A DNA stretch of 64,000 nt, from contig NZ_UGHY01000002.1 in the NCBI RefSeq assembly GCF_900450995.1, positions 248,001-312,000 on the forward strand, written 5' to 3'. This document shows, in pieces, positions 47,565-56,000 of this stretch. Below the pieces are notes generated by a model, which was not told the DNA's origin, ran no database searches, and saw only the letters and a program-made list of their open reading frames with translations. The stretch comes from Haemophilus parainfluenzae. Lineage in GTDB: Bacteria; Pseudomonadota; Gammaproteobacteria; Enterobacterales; Pasteurellaceae. Each line of letters starts with the position of its first letter. Position 1 is the stretch's first letter. The position numbers and the translations under genes are program-made.

Positions 47565-49004
47565 TTATTTCCAAATTCGATGCTCTAAAACACGCTTTTT
47601 AATTTCAGGATAGAGGTCAATTTTAAATTCAGGCTCTTTTCCTTCTTTTAATTGACACTGATAGTCTTTCATTAACTTCCACACAATTGGGGAAAGTAAA
47701 ACAATCGCGACTAAGTTGATAATAGCCATCACTGCCATCACGGTATCTGCAAAATTCCATACCACATTGCCCGATTTTACTGAGCCAAAATAAACAAAGA
47801 ATAAGACAGCCAAACGGAACGACCATACAAACCACGCTTTATTTTTAATAAAGCGAATGTTACTTTCCGCATAAGCATAGTTACCAATGATAGAGGAATA
47901 AGCGAAAAGCAATAAAATGAAAGCCAAGAAATGCACACCAAAGTCGCCAACATGATAACGCAATGCGTTTTGTGTTAAGGAAATACTTTTTAATGTTTCG
48001 CTACCATAATTATCAGAAAGCAGAATAATCACCGCAGTACAAGTACAGACGATCATAGTATCTACAAATACACCAAGCATTTGCACTAAACCTTGGCTAA
48101 CCGGGTGTTTTACATGAGCAGCGGCGGCGGCATTTGGTGCAGACCCCATCCCCGCTTCATTAGAGAATAATCCGCGCTTAATCCCCATCATCATAGCTTT
48201 AGATACTAAAGCACCAAACATTCCACCAGCTGTAGATTGGAAAGTAAAGGCACTTTTGTAAATGTTGGTGATTACCGTCGGGATCATATCAATATGCATG
48301 CCCAAGATAATTACCGCCATAATTAAATAAAAGAGTGCCATCATCGGTACTATGCTACTAGAAATGGTCGCAATACGTTTCACACCACCAAAAATAATGA
48401 TGGCAGTTAATACCACTAAAACAAGACCAACATATTCACCTTGCCAATCCCAAGCGTTTTTAGTCGCTTCTACGATTGAGTTTGCTTGCACTGAATTAAA
48501 TGCAAAACCAAAAGTAAAAATAAGTGATACTGCAAACGCTACCGCTAAGCAACGTGATTTTAAACCTTGTGTAATATAGTAAGCAGGGCCACCACGGAAA
48601 GAGCCATCTTTATCTTGAATTTTGAATATCTGTGCTAAGGTAGATTCCGCAAAAGCACTCGACATTCCAATAAATGCCGTTACCCACATCCAGAACACCG
48701 CACCTTCACCACCAAGCGCAATGGCTGTTGCTACTCCACTGATATTACCTACGCCAACTCGGCTGGCTAATCCTGTTGCAAAAGCTTGAAATGGCGTTAA
48801 AGAATTACCTTCCGCCGCACGTCCAAACCACATTTCGCGTATACTTGTAGGGAAAAGACGTAGCTGTACTAAACCTGTAGTAATGGTAAAAAATAGACCT
48901 ACACCTAATAAAATAACAATGGTGATATTCCATAATGGCTCATCAAAATGTTCGATAACCCATGTCAATCCTTGCTCAATCCTGTTCCCAAATTCTGTCA
49001 GCAT
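47565..49004 (-). CDS. alsT: sodium:alanine/glycine symporter (AGCS family)
   Basis: This 479-residue inner-membrane protein has about 10-11 helices. AGCS motifs are GLASRVGVGNISGVATAIALGGEGAVFWMWV near 77-107, SFRGGPAYYITQG near 134, RGLFSNEAGMGSAPNAAAAAHVKHP near 268, and a late YSSIIGNYAYAE near 362. It imports alanine or glycine with sodium. GAGG precedes the ATG by 6. No glycine riboswitch is visible in its short leader. nagK lies upstream on the same strand, separated by a terminator. Confidence 0.93.
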   Translation of the reverse strand: MLTEFGNRIEQGLTWVIEHFDEPLWNITIVILLGVGLFFTITTGLVQLRLFPTSIREMWFGRAAEGNSLTPFQAFATGLASRVGVGNISGVATAIALGGEGAVFWMWVTAFIGMSSAFAESTLAQIFKIQDKDGSFRGGPAYYITQGLKSRCLAVAFAVSLIFTFGFAFNSVQANSIVEATKNAWDWQGEYVGLVLVVLTAIIIFGGVKRIATISSSIVPMMALFYLIMAVIILGMHIDMIPTVITNIYKSAFTFQSTAGGMFGALVSKAMMMGIKRGLFSNEAGMGSAPNAAAAAHVKHPVSQGLVQMLGVFVDTMIVCTCTAVIILLSDNYGSETLKSISLTQNALRYHVGDFGVHFLAFILLLFAYSSIIGNYAYAESNIRFIKNKAWFVWSFRLAVLFFVYFGSVKSGNVVWNFADTVMAVMAIINLVAIVLLSPIVWKLMKDYQCQLKEGKEPEFKIDLYPEIKKRVLEHRIWK

Positions 49005-49055
49005 AAAAACCTCACTAAAAAATTAATATTCTGATTGTAGAGAGACAAAAGAAAA

Positions 49056-49085
49056 AATCCAGCTTTCTTAAAGAAAAACTGGATT
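49056..49085 (-). terminator. terminator of nagK
   Basis: AATCCAG pairs with CTGGATT, with an inner TTTCTT/AAGAAA stem; the plus-strand A-run before it gives a U-run on the minus transcript. Confidence 0.85.
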
Positions 49086-49139
49086 ATTTTCCTATAATAT
49101 AAAAGTTATTCAAATTTTCACTGTATTTTTAGATTAAAT

Positions 49140-50057
49140 CTATTCACGGTTTAAAAATAATGCTGCAGCACCACGCACTCCACCAGAATCACCATGTTTT
49201 GCTTTTTTGATTGGTGGCACTTTCGCACTACGCATTAAATGAGGTGGCAATGCTTTTGGTAACGCTTCATAGAGATAATCAAAATTCGATAAACCACCAC
49301 CGAGCACAATCATATGCGGATCAAATGCAGTGATAATGTTGCCGATAGAAATAGCCGCTAATTCAACAAAAATACGAACAAAATCAACCGCACTTTCCTC
49401 TTTCGCATAAAAGCGATCGATAATATCTTTGGCTGATAACTCTTCCCCTTTTAAATCACGGTACAACATTTCAAAGCCGCGACCAGAAATATACGTATCT
49501 AAACAGGCCTGGTTGCCACAACCACATTGGTAAATTGGCGCTTTATCCCAGCCTAATAATTTTAAGGCATGATAATTTAATTGAAGATGGCCTAACTCCC
49601 CTGCCATCCCGACTTGACCTGAGTGAATTTTGCCATTAATCACAAAACCACCACCAAAGCCAGTACCCAAAATAAGCCCTAATACAGAAGGATGTTGAGT
49701 ATTTTCCTCATCGCAAGCTTCAGATAGCGCAAAACAATTTGCATCATTTTCTGCCCGCACTTCACGATCTAAAACGCGTTCAAGATCGGCTAAAATGGGC
49801 TTATTATCTGCGACACGAATATTCGTTACTTCAGCAAGTCCAGTTGTTAAATTAACAAATCCTGGTAACCCAAGACCTACTGTGCCTTTTTCGCCAAAGT
49901 GCGCATCTGCTCGTTCTACTAAAGTTTTGATTGCCTGTAACCAATCTTGATAATCTGTCTGTGGCGTTGGCACGCGCTCGGTATAAAGTTTTTCTAATTT
50001 TTCATTAAAAGCGGCTAATTCAATCTTTGTGCCACCGATATCAATACCGTAGTACAT
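49140..50057 (-). CDS. nagK: N-acetyl-D-glucosamine kinase (ROK family)
   Basis: NagK phosphorylates GlcNAc released by cell-wall recycling or taken up. The 305-residue protein has the phosphate loop [16 protein letters not shown] at the N-terminus, [12 protein letters not shown] near 103, [27 protein letters not shown] near 130 (catalytic/substrate His), the zinc motif [19 protein letters not shown] near 178-196, and GGGLSNFD near 250. Other ROK sugar kinases such as NanK are alternatives, but length and motif spacing match NagK. GAGGAGA lies before the ATG. An uptake signal is at 49387-49395. Confidence 0.9.
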   Translation of the reverse strand: MYYGIDIGGTKIELAAFNEKLEKLYTERVPTPQTDYQDWLQAIKTLVERADAHFGEKGTVGLGLPGFVNLTTGLAEVTNIRVADNKPILADLERVLDREVRAENDANCFALSEACDEENTQHPSVLGLILGTGFGGGFVINGKIHSGQVGMAGELGHLQLNYHALKLLGWDKAPIYQCGCGNQACLDTYISGRGFEMLYRDLKGEELSAKDIIDRFYAKEESAVDFVRIFVELAAISIGNIITAFDPHMIVLGGGLSNFDYLYEALPKALPPHLMRSAKVPPIKKAKHGDSGGVRGAAALFLNRE

Positions 50058-50166
50058 ATTGTCTCCTCAAAAGAGCGGTCAAAATTATTGGAATATATAG
50101 GCTGTATTTTCCTTGAAATCAAAATGAAAATCCATGATAAAAATCATATTTTCTACAAGCAATAAA

Positions 50167-50198
50167 AAAGACCGGCTTTATCACTAAAACCGGTCTTT
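50167..50198 (-). terminator. terminator of pgpB
   Basis: AAAGACCGG pairs with CCGGTCTTT, extended by an inner TTTA/TAAA pairing, directly after the pgpB stop. Confidence 0.87.
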
Positions 50199-50202
50199 GA
50201 TG

Positions 50203-50928
50203 CTATTTATTGTTAAACAAGCCTTTCTTCTGTAAGAAACCAAAAATAATCAAATGAACAATCCACGCCGAAATTATCGCCACAAATAAATCGATAGGAT
50301 AATGCATTCCAAGGCGTACGCGGCTAATCAACATTAATACGCCCCAAATGGTCATGGCACCAATCAGTAATTCCGCTTTAAAAGAACGTTTCCCTAATAA
50401 TTGGCTAAACCCGACGGCTAACATTAGCCAAGTGGCTGCAAAAATAGAATGTCCAGATGGGAAAGAATAACCCGTTTCATCTTCATAATGCGCTTTTAAC
50501 CAGGCTGGTGTATCTGCCTGTGTAGAATAAAATTTATCGACTAATTTTGCTCGCTCTGAACGATCTTGATGATAAAAAGCATCTGTTGTACTTTCTGTTT
50601 TTTCCGCTAAATAGACGGTAAAAGGACGTGGCTCGGCAAAAACCGTTTTTAAACCTGTTTTAATTACTTGTGTGGATAATACCGACAGACCCATTACAAT
50701 CACCCCCATAATCCACTGTTTACGGTTTTCAAAAAGAAAACGGAAAAGTAAAGCAAACACACCACAGGTAATTAAAGCATAAGGTACGCTACCTGTTTCG
50801 GTTAAAAGATAAAGCCAATAATCCCATTCCATTAATTGGTTGTTTCCATGCCAATGATAAGCAAAACCCCAAACAAAAAATGGTACAAGACAAAGGAATA
50901 ACGTATATAATGACAGCCTTTTAAACAT
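50203..50928 (-). CDS. pgpB: phosphatidylglycerophosphatase B / undecaprenyl pyrophosphate phosphatase
   Basis: This 241-residue inner-membrane PAP2 enzyme has about six helices. The three phosphatase motifs are KTGLKTVFAEPRPF near 92-105, SFPSGHSIFAATWLM near 155 (acid/base His), and SRVRLGMHYPIDLFVA near 204 (nucleophile His). Such enzymes dephosphorylate phosphatidylglycerophosphate and undecaprenyl pyrophosphate. AGAGGC lies before the ATG. It is divergent from ribA, the arrangement also known in Haemophilus. Confidence 0.93.
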   Translation of the reverse strand: MFKRLSLYTLFLCLVPFFVWGFAYHWHGNNQLMEWDYWLYLLTETGSVPYALITCGVFALLFRFLFENRKQWIMGVIVMGLSVLSTQVIKTGLKTVFAEPRPFTVYLAEKTESTTDAFYHQDRSERAKLVDKFYSTQADTPAWLKAHYEDETGYSFPSGHSIFAATWLMLAVGFSQLLGKRSFKAELLIGAMTIWGVLMLISRVRLGMHYPIDLFVAIISAWIVHLIIFGFLQKKGLFNNK

Positions 50929-50995
50929 TGTTGCCTCTTGATAATAAAAATAAAGTGCACATTTTAGCAGAATAAAGTTGAAAAAAGGATACGTT

Positions 50996-51643
50996 ATGTC
51001 AAAAATCCAACTGGTTGCTCAAGCCAATTTACCTACCGAATATGGCATATTTAAAATGGTCGGATTTGAATTTCCCGATACAAAAAAAGAACATGTCGCT
51101 TTAGTGATGGGTGATATTTCAAACCAAGATGAGCCTGTACTCGCCCGTATTCATTCTGAATGCTTAACGGGTGATGCGTTACACAGTTTAAAATGCGATT
51201 GTGGTTTCCAGCTTGCAGCCGCATTACGTCAAATTAGCGAAGCAGGTCGAGGTGTGTTGATCTATCATCGTGAAGAAGGTCGTGGCATTGGGTTAATTAA
51301 CAAAATTCGTGCTTATTCATTACAAGATCAAGGCATGGATACGATTGAAGCCAACCTTGCATTAGGCTTTAAAGCTGATGAGCGTAACTTTAATGTGTGT
51401 GCCGATATGTTTGAATTATTAGGTGTGAAGCAAGTTCGCTTGATGACAAACAACCCGCAAAAAGTAGAAACCATGAAAAAAGCGGGAATTAATATCGTAG
51501 AACGTGTACCGTTGAATGTAGGTGAAAACCGTTACAATACGAAATATCTTGATACTAAAGCAAAAAAAATGGGCCATTATATTGTGCACAATAATGAAGA
51601 ACATTTAATGACTTGCCCACATTGCCAAGAAGAAGTGATTTAA
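50996..51643 (+). CDS. ribA: GTP cyclohydrolase II
   Basis: RibA opens GTP to the first riboflavin precursor. The 215-residue protein has [25 protein letters not shown] near 49-73 (zinc cysteines), [22 protein letters not shown] near 90 (catalytic region), [16 protein letters not shown] near 145, and a C-terminal CPHC. I start at 50996 (MSKIQLVAQ), where AAAGGAT lies 7 bases upstream; the longer frame adds six unconserved residues. There is no FMN riboswitch in front. Confidence 0.96.
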   Translation: MSKIQLVAQANLPTEYGIFKMVGFEFPDTKKEHVALVMGDISNQDEPVLARIHSECLTGDALHSLKCDCGFQLAAALRQISEAGRGVLIYHREEGRGIGLINKIRAYSLQDQGMDTIEANLALGFKADERNFNVCADMFELLGVKQVRLMTNNPQKVETMKKAGINIVERVPLNVGENRYNTKYLDTKAKKMGHYIVHNNEEHLMTCPHCQEEVI

Positions 51644-51646
51644 CAA

Positions 51647-51676
51647 AAAAGCCATACAACTAACTGTATGGCTTTT
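51647..51676. terminator. bidirectional terminator between ribA and the small lipoprotein gene
   Basis: AAAAGCCATAC pairs with GTATGGCTTTT around an 8-base loop (closing A-T possible), with A and T flanks. Confidence 0.88.
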
Positions 51677-51691
51677 CTTTTATCAAAACAA

Positions 51692-51835
51692 TTATTGATT
51701 AACGCCCCAATGACGAGTGTCTTTATCAAATTTCATGCCTGAATGAGATCCTTCCGAACCATTAAAATAAACATCTTTATTTGCGCAAGCTGAAATCACT
51801 AATGCACCGATAACAATAAGAATTAATTTTTTCAT
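51692..51835 (-). CDS. 47-residue lipoprotein
   Basis: A short frame reads MKKLILIVIGALVISACANK and continues to HWGVNQ. It has a clear signal peptide with lipobox ISAC (Cys17), so the mature part is only 31 residues (CANKDVYFNGSEGSHSG...). AAGGT lies 7 bases before the ATG, and a terminator follows 16 bases after the stop, so it looks like a real monocistronic gene. It lies convergent with ribA and divergent from queC. I do not recognise a family; its size recalls small outer-membrane lipoproteins. It is too short for standard ORF cut-offs. Confidence 0.72.
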   Translation of the reverse strand: MKKLILIVIGALVISACANKDVYFNGSEGSHSGMKFDKDTRHWGVNQ

Positions 51836-51962
51836 TGTATTTACCTTTTTTAAAACTAGCTTACCAGAATTGTATCACAATTTTCTCCACTTTTTCCTGC
51901 TTAAATTAGTCCTTTTCTTGCAAAATTTATCTTTGACTTCTACAATACCGCCTCATTTTTAA

Positions 51963-52002
51963 CCTTGTAGTTCGCAAACCTCCTACATAAAAAAACTAGG
52001 TA
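51963..52002 (+). promoter_or_regulatory. preQ1-I riboswitch controlling queC translation
   Basis: P1 is TGTAG (51966-51970) with CTACA (51983-51987); the loop starts TTCGCAAACC, like the TCGCAGTAACC of the known short preQ1-I aptamers. The A-rich tail ends CTAGG. ACCT (51978-51981) can pair with AGGT (51998-52001) as the pseudoknot P2, which would bury the queC Shine-Dalgarno five bases before its ATG. queC makes the ligand's precursor, so feedback control fits. Confidence 0.75.
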
Positions 52003-52006
52003 TCCT

Positions 52007-52684
52007 ATGAATATTTCAAATCCTAATCACAATCGTAAAGCCCTTGTGATCTTCTCTGGTGGACAAGATTCAACAACCTGTTTAATTCAAGCCATCGCTG
52101 AATATGGCGTGGAAAATGTCGAAACCGTCACCTTTCAATACAGCCAACGTCATGCCATTGAATTAGAAAAAGCCCGTTGGATCGTTCAGGATCTCGGTGT
52201 AAAACAAACGTTGATTGATACGTCCTTCATCAAATCTATCACCCACAACGCCTTAATGGATGCAAACGCTGATATTGAGCAAAAAGACGGTGAATTACCT
52301 AATACCTTTGTGGATGGCCGAAATGCGCTCTTCTTATTATATGCGGCAATTTATGCAAAAGGACAAGGTATTAATGACATTATCACAGGCGTATGTGAAA
52401 CAGATTTCAGTAGCTATCCGGATTGTCGCGATGTGTTTATCAAATCCATGAATGTCACCCTTAATTTAGCCATGGATTACCCATTCAATTTAAAAACACC
52501 GCTAATGTATCTCACCAAAGCACAAACCTGGGCATTAGCTGATGAATTAGGTGCGTTAGATTATGTTCGTCAGCATACTCACACTTGCTATGAAGGTGTT
52601 GAAGGTGGCTGTGGAGAATGCCCGAGCTGTAAATTGAGAGATAAAGGCTTGCAGGAATATTTAGCAACAAAAGCAAAAGCTTAG
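52007..52684 (+). CDS. queC: 7-cyano-7-deazaguanine (preQ0) synthase
   Basis: QueC converts 7-carboxy-7-deazaguanine to preQ0 with ATP and ammonia in queuosine synthesis. The 225-residue protein has the PP-loop [17 protein letters not shown] near 13-29, [16 protein letters not shown] near 102, [17 protein letters not shown] near 123, and the zinc cysteines [21 protein letters not shown] near 188-210. The start is set by the riboswitch-embedded AGG. An uptake-signal terminator follows. Confidence 0.96.
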   Translation: MNISNPNHNRKALVIFSGGQDSTTCLIQAIAEYGVENVETVTFQYSQRHAIELEKARWIVQDLGVKQTLIDTSFIKSITHNALMDANADIEQKDGELPNTFVDGRNALFLLYAAIYAKGQGINDIITGVCETDFSSYPDCRDVFIKSMNVTLNLAMDYPFNLKTPLMYLTKAQTWALADELGALDYVRQHTHTCYEGVEGGCGECPSCKLRDKGLQEYLATKAKA

Positions 52685-52733
52685 CATCTCGATAACTCAA
52701 CCCATAACAGATTAAATAGGTTTAAATAAATCC

Positions 52734-52774
52734 AAAGTGCGGTCAAAATTCACGTCAAATTTTGACTGCACTTT
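52734..52774 (+). terminator. uptake-signal terminator of queC
   Basis: AAAGTGCGGTCAAAATT pairs with AATTTTGACTGCACTTT with one mismatch around a 7-base loop, then T's; the right arm is a one-base variant signal (TGCACTTT after GACT). Confidence 0.85.
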
Positions 52775-52880
52775 TACTTGATATAGTATCCTTATCTTTT
52801 CTCATCTTTGATTTTATAAACGCATCATTTTTTGATAAAATCACGTTAATTTTTTTATAAATAAGTAACTAATTTTAAAA

Positions 52881-54779
52881 ATGACTACAAATTATTCTGC
52901 TCAAGAAATTACGGTTCTAAAAGATCTCGAACCAGTGCAAATTCGCCCCAGTATGTACACGGACACTACCCGTCCAAATCATCTTGCACAAGAAGTTATT
53001 GATAACAGTGTGGATGAAGCCCTTGCAGGTTTTGCCACCAAAGTTAAAGTGATTTTACACGCGGATCAATCGCTTGAAGTCATTGATAATGGACGCGGGA
53101 TGCCAGTGGATATTCACCCGACTGAAGGAGTTTCTGGTGTGGAAGTCATCTTAACCAAGCTTCACGCTGGCGGTAAGTTCTCGAATAAAAACTATGAGTT
53201 TGCCGGTGGTTTACACGGGGTGGGGATTTCTGTCGTCAATGCCCTTTCTGAACGCGTAGATATTCAAGTTAAACGTAACGGTGAAGTGTATAAAATTGCC
53301 TTTGAAAATGGCACAAAAGTAGAAGAATTAGAAGTCATTGGGACTTGTGGCAGACGAACAACCGGCACCACCGTTCACTTCAAACCGAATCCAAAATATT
53401 TCGATAGCAAGAATTTTTCTGTTAGCCGTTTACGCCACTTATTACGTGCCAAAGCCGTACTTTGTTCAGGCTTAGAAATTAAATTTGTCGATAAAGTGAA
53501 TAACACCGAAGATGTGTGGTGCTATCAAGATGGTTTATCCGATTACTTAACCGAAGCGGTAAATGGTTTTGAAACCTTGCCTGAAAAACCTTTTGTCGGT
53601 GAATTTAAAGGATCCACAGAAGCGGTAAGCTGGGCATTATTATGGTTACCTGAAGGTGGCGAGCTTATTGCTGAAAGCTATGTAAACTTGATTCCAACAG
53701 TACAAGGCGGAACACACGTAAATGGTCTTCGCCAAGGCTTGCTTAATGCCATGACTGAATATTGCGAATTCCGCAATAAATTACCACGCGGCGTGAAATT
53801 AACCGCAGACGACATTTGGGATCGCTGTGCTTACATTCTTTCACTCAAAATGCAAGATGCCCAATTTGCCGGCCAAACCAAAGAACGCTTATCTTCCCGT
53901 CAAAGTGCGGTCTTTGTTGCAGGTGTTTTAAAAGATGCCTTCAGTTTATGGTTGAATCAAAACGTACAAGATGCGGATCGCTTAGCTGAAATGGCCATTA
54001 GCTCTGCACAACGTCGTTTAAATGCAGCCAAAAAAGTCGTGCGTAAAAAATTAGTGAGTGGCCCTGCTCTACCGGGCAAATTAGCCGATTGTGCATCACA
54101 AAATTTAGAAAAAACCGAATTATTCTTAGTAGAAGGTGACTCTGCGGGCGGCTCAGCCAAACAGGCGCGAGATCGTGAATATCAAGCAATCCTACCATTG
54201 CGTGGAAAAATCTTAAATACTTGGGAAGTAGCCAGCGATCAGGTGCTTGGTTCAACGGAAATTCATGATATTGCTGTGGCGCTTGGTATCGATCCTGACA
54301 ATGAAGACTTATCTCAGCTTCGTTACGGTAAAGTCTGTATTTTAGCCGATGCGGACTCTGATGGTTTGCATATTGCCACCCTACTTTGTGCACTCTTTTT
54401 ACGTCATTTCCCGAAATTAGTGCAAGATGGGCACGTTTATGTGGCAATGCCACCACTCTATCGTATCGACTTAGGTAAAGAAGTCTTTTATGCCTTAGAT
54501 GAAAACGAAAAAGAAGCGATTTTAGAACGCTTAAAAGGTAAAAAAGGTACCTTAAACGTACAACGATTCAAAGGTTTGGGTGAAATGGATCCGTCACAAT
54601 TACGTGAAACCACCATGGATCCGAATACACGTCGTTTAGTTCAATTAACCTATGAGCTAGGCGAAGATCAAGGGGCAGAAACATTAGAATTAATGGATAT
54701 GTTACTCGCCAAAAAACGAGCGGAAGATCGCAAAAATTGGTTACAAACCAATGGCGACCAAGTGGATTTAGCCGTTTAA
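52881..54779 (+). CDS. parE: DNA topoisomerase IV subunit B
   Basis: ParE is the ATPase subunit of topoisomerase IV, which separates daughter chromosomes. The 632-residue protein has the GHKL ATPase site (EVIDNSVDEALAGFA near 38, VIDNGRGMPVDIHP near 71, GLHGVGISVVNALS near 110), the transducer domain, and a TOPRIM region with LVEGDSAGGSAKQARDREYQAILPLRGKILN near 412-442 and ADADSDGLHIATLL near 490. It belongs to a parE-aniA-parC gene row; normally parE and parC are close neighbours. An uptake signal lies at 53903-53911. Confidence 0.97.
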   Translation: MTTNYSAQEITVLKDLEPVQIRPSMYTDTTRPNHLAQEVIDNSVDEALAGFATKVKVILHADQSLEVIDNGRGMPVDIHPTEGVSGVEVILTKLHAGGKFSNKNYEFAGGLHGVGISVVNALSERVDIQVKRNGEVYKIAFENGTKVEELEVIGTCGRRTTGTTVHFKPNPKYFDSKNFSVSRLRHLLRAKAVLCSGLEIKFVDKVNNTEDVWCYQDGLSDYLTEAVNGFETLPEKPFVGEFKGSTEAVSWALLWLPEGGELIAESYVNLIPTVQGGTHVNGLRQGLLNAMTEYCEFRNKLPRGVKLTADDIWDRCAYILSLKMQDAQFAGQTKERLSSRQSAVFVAGVLKDAFSLWLNQNVQDADRLAEMAISSAQRRLNAAKKVVRKKLVSGPALPGKLADCASQNLEKTELFLVEGDSAGGSAKQARDREYQAILPLRGKILNTWEVASDQVLGSTEIHDIAVALGIDPDNEDLSQLRYGKVCILADADSDGLHIATLLCALFLRHFPKLVQDGHVYVAMPPLYRIDLGKEVFYALDENEKEAILERLKGKKGTLNVQRFKGLGEMDPSQLRETTMDPNTRRLVQLTYELGEDQGAETLELMDMLLAKKRAEDRKNWLQTNGDQVDLAV

Positions 54780-54795
54780 TTATTTGAGGTCAATC

Positions 54796-55989
54796 ATGAA
54801 CGAACAACGTCGAGATTTTTTTAGAAACAGCGCATTAGGCTTAGCAACGATTACATTAGGTGCAGGTTTTAGTTTCATTCCTTCTGCTCAAGCGGAAGAA
54901 AAAGCCTCAAATGTGGCAGCTACTGCAGTTGAAAATTTACCTGAGATTGAAGCAGAATTGACGCTCGCGCCCAATGTGCCAAAACCGATTGAACGTAACT
55001 ATCCTGCAAAAGTCGTGGTAAAACTGACCGCACTTGAACAAACTATGGATTTAATGGATGGCGTGCAATTTAAATTTTGGACATTAAATGGTAGCGTGCC
55101 TGCGCCATTCATTCGTGTACGCGAAGGCGATATGGTGGAAGTTCAACTTTCCAACTCAGCGAGTTCAATGATGCCGCACAGTATCGATTTCCATGCTGCC
55201 GCTGTGCCAATGGGTGGTGCTATTGCGAGTGAAACGCCACCAACACGCACATCCACCTTCCAATTTAGAGCGTTACGTTCGGGGATTTATCTATACCACT
55301 GTGGCAGTCAACCTGTGGATATTCATCTTGCCAAGGGGATGTATGGTTTAGTTTTAGTTGAGCCAAAAGAAGGTTTACCAAAAGTGGATCGCGAATTTTA
55401 CATTATGCAAAGTGAATTCTATACCAAAGGCGAGTTTGGTGATCCTGGCTTGCAACCATTCAGTATGCAAAAAGCCATTGATGAACGTCCTGAATATGTT
55501 CTCTTCAACGGTAAAGTCGGCGCAACCATGGATGGAAATGCTTTAAAAGCGAAAACCGGTGAAACCATTCGTCTATTCGTAGGAAATGCTGGGCCAAATT
55601 TATGTTCTTCTTTCCACTTGATTGGTGCGGTATTTGACAATGTATATGTGGAAGGCGGTACGCTTGTTAATCACAATGTTCAAACTACCTTGATTCCATC
55701 TGGCAGTGCCACCATGGTGGAAACTCGAATTGATGTACCGGGTACTTATGTCTTTATGGATCACTCCATTTTCCGCGCAGTAAATAAAGGCACAATGGGA
55801 CATATTGTGGTTGAAGGTGAAAAAAATCCGAATATTTATTCTGGAAAACTAAAAGACGAAGCCTTTAAAGAAACTAACCCACAAAAACCACAACCCGTTC
55901 CTTACGAAATTGACAGTCACAAAGGAATGGATATGGGACATTCTCATCACGAACATTCTGATGCGAACTCCGGTGCAACAAGAAAATAA
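54796..55989 (+). CDS. aniA: copper-containing nitrite reductase (NirK/AniA type)
   Basis: This 397-residue periplasmic enzyme reduces nitrite to nitric oxide. It begins with a Tat signal (RRDFFR at 5-10, then a hydrophobic stretch, cleavage near AQA at 31-33). Two cupredoxin domains follow. All ligands are present: type 1 copper His128, Cys169, His177, Met182; type 2 copper His133, His168, His323; catalytic Asp131 and His274. It closely resembles Neisseria AniA. The tail is His/Met-rich (GMDMGHSHHEH at 377-387). GAGGT precedes the chosen ATG. It lies 16 bp after parE and 11 bp before parC, so it is probably cotranscribed with topoisomerase IV genes. An uptake signal lies at 55027-55035. Confidence 0.92.
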   Translation: MNEQRRDFFRNSALGLATITLGAGFSFIPSAQAEEKASNVAATAVENLPEIEAELTLAPNVPKPIERNYPAKVVVKLTALEQTMDLMDGVQFKFWTLNGSVPAPFIRVREGDMVEVQLSNSASSMMPHSIDFHAAAVPMGGAIASETPPTRTSTFQFRALRSGIYLYHCGSQPVDIHLAKGMYGLVLVEPKEGLPKVDREFYIMQSEFYTKGEFGDPGLQPFSMQKAIDERPEYVLFNGKVGATMDGNALKAKTGETIRLFVGNAGPNLCSSFHLIGAVFDNVYVEGGTLVNHNVQTTLIPSGSATMVETRIDVPGTYVFMDHSIFRAVNKGTMGHIVVEGEKNPNIYSGKLKDEAFKETNPQKPQPVPYEIDSHKGMDMGHSHHEHSDANSGATRK

Positions 55990-56000
55990 ATTAGAAGAAT

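Noticed and set aside
49005..49139. Glycine riboswitch before alsT
   Set aside because: The leader is too short and holds only the nagK terminator and AT-rich DNA; no conserved glycine aptamer blocks were found.
50134..50147. FNR-like palindrome ATGAT-N4-ATCAT upstream of nagK
   Set aside because: Both halves lack the key T/A of TTGAT/ATCAA; in AT-rich DNA such a match is expected by chance.
52685..52880. Hidden gene between queC and parE
   Set aside because: Only the uptake-signal terminator and an AT-rich promoter region are visible.
53998..54456. Long antisense frame (152 codons) in parE
   Set aside because: The sense frame carries the conserved TOPRIM motifs; the antisense frame has no ribosome-binding site or recognisable content.
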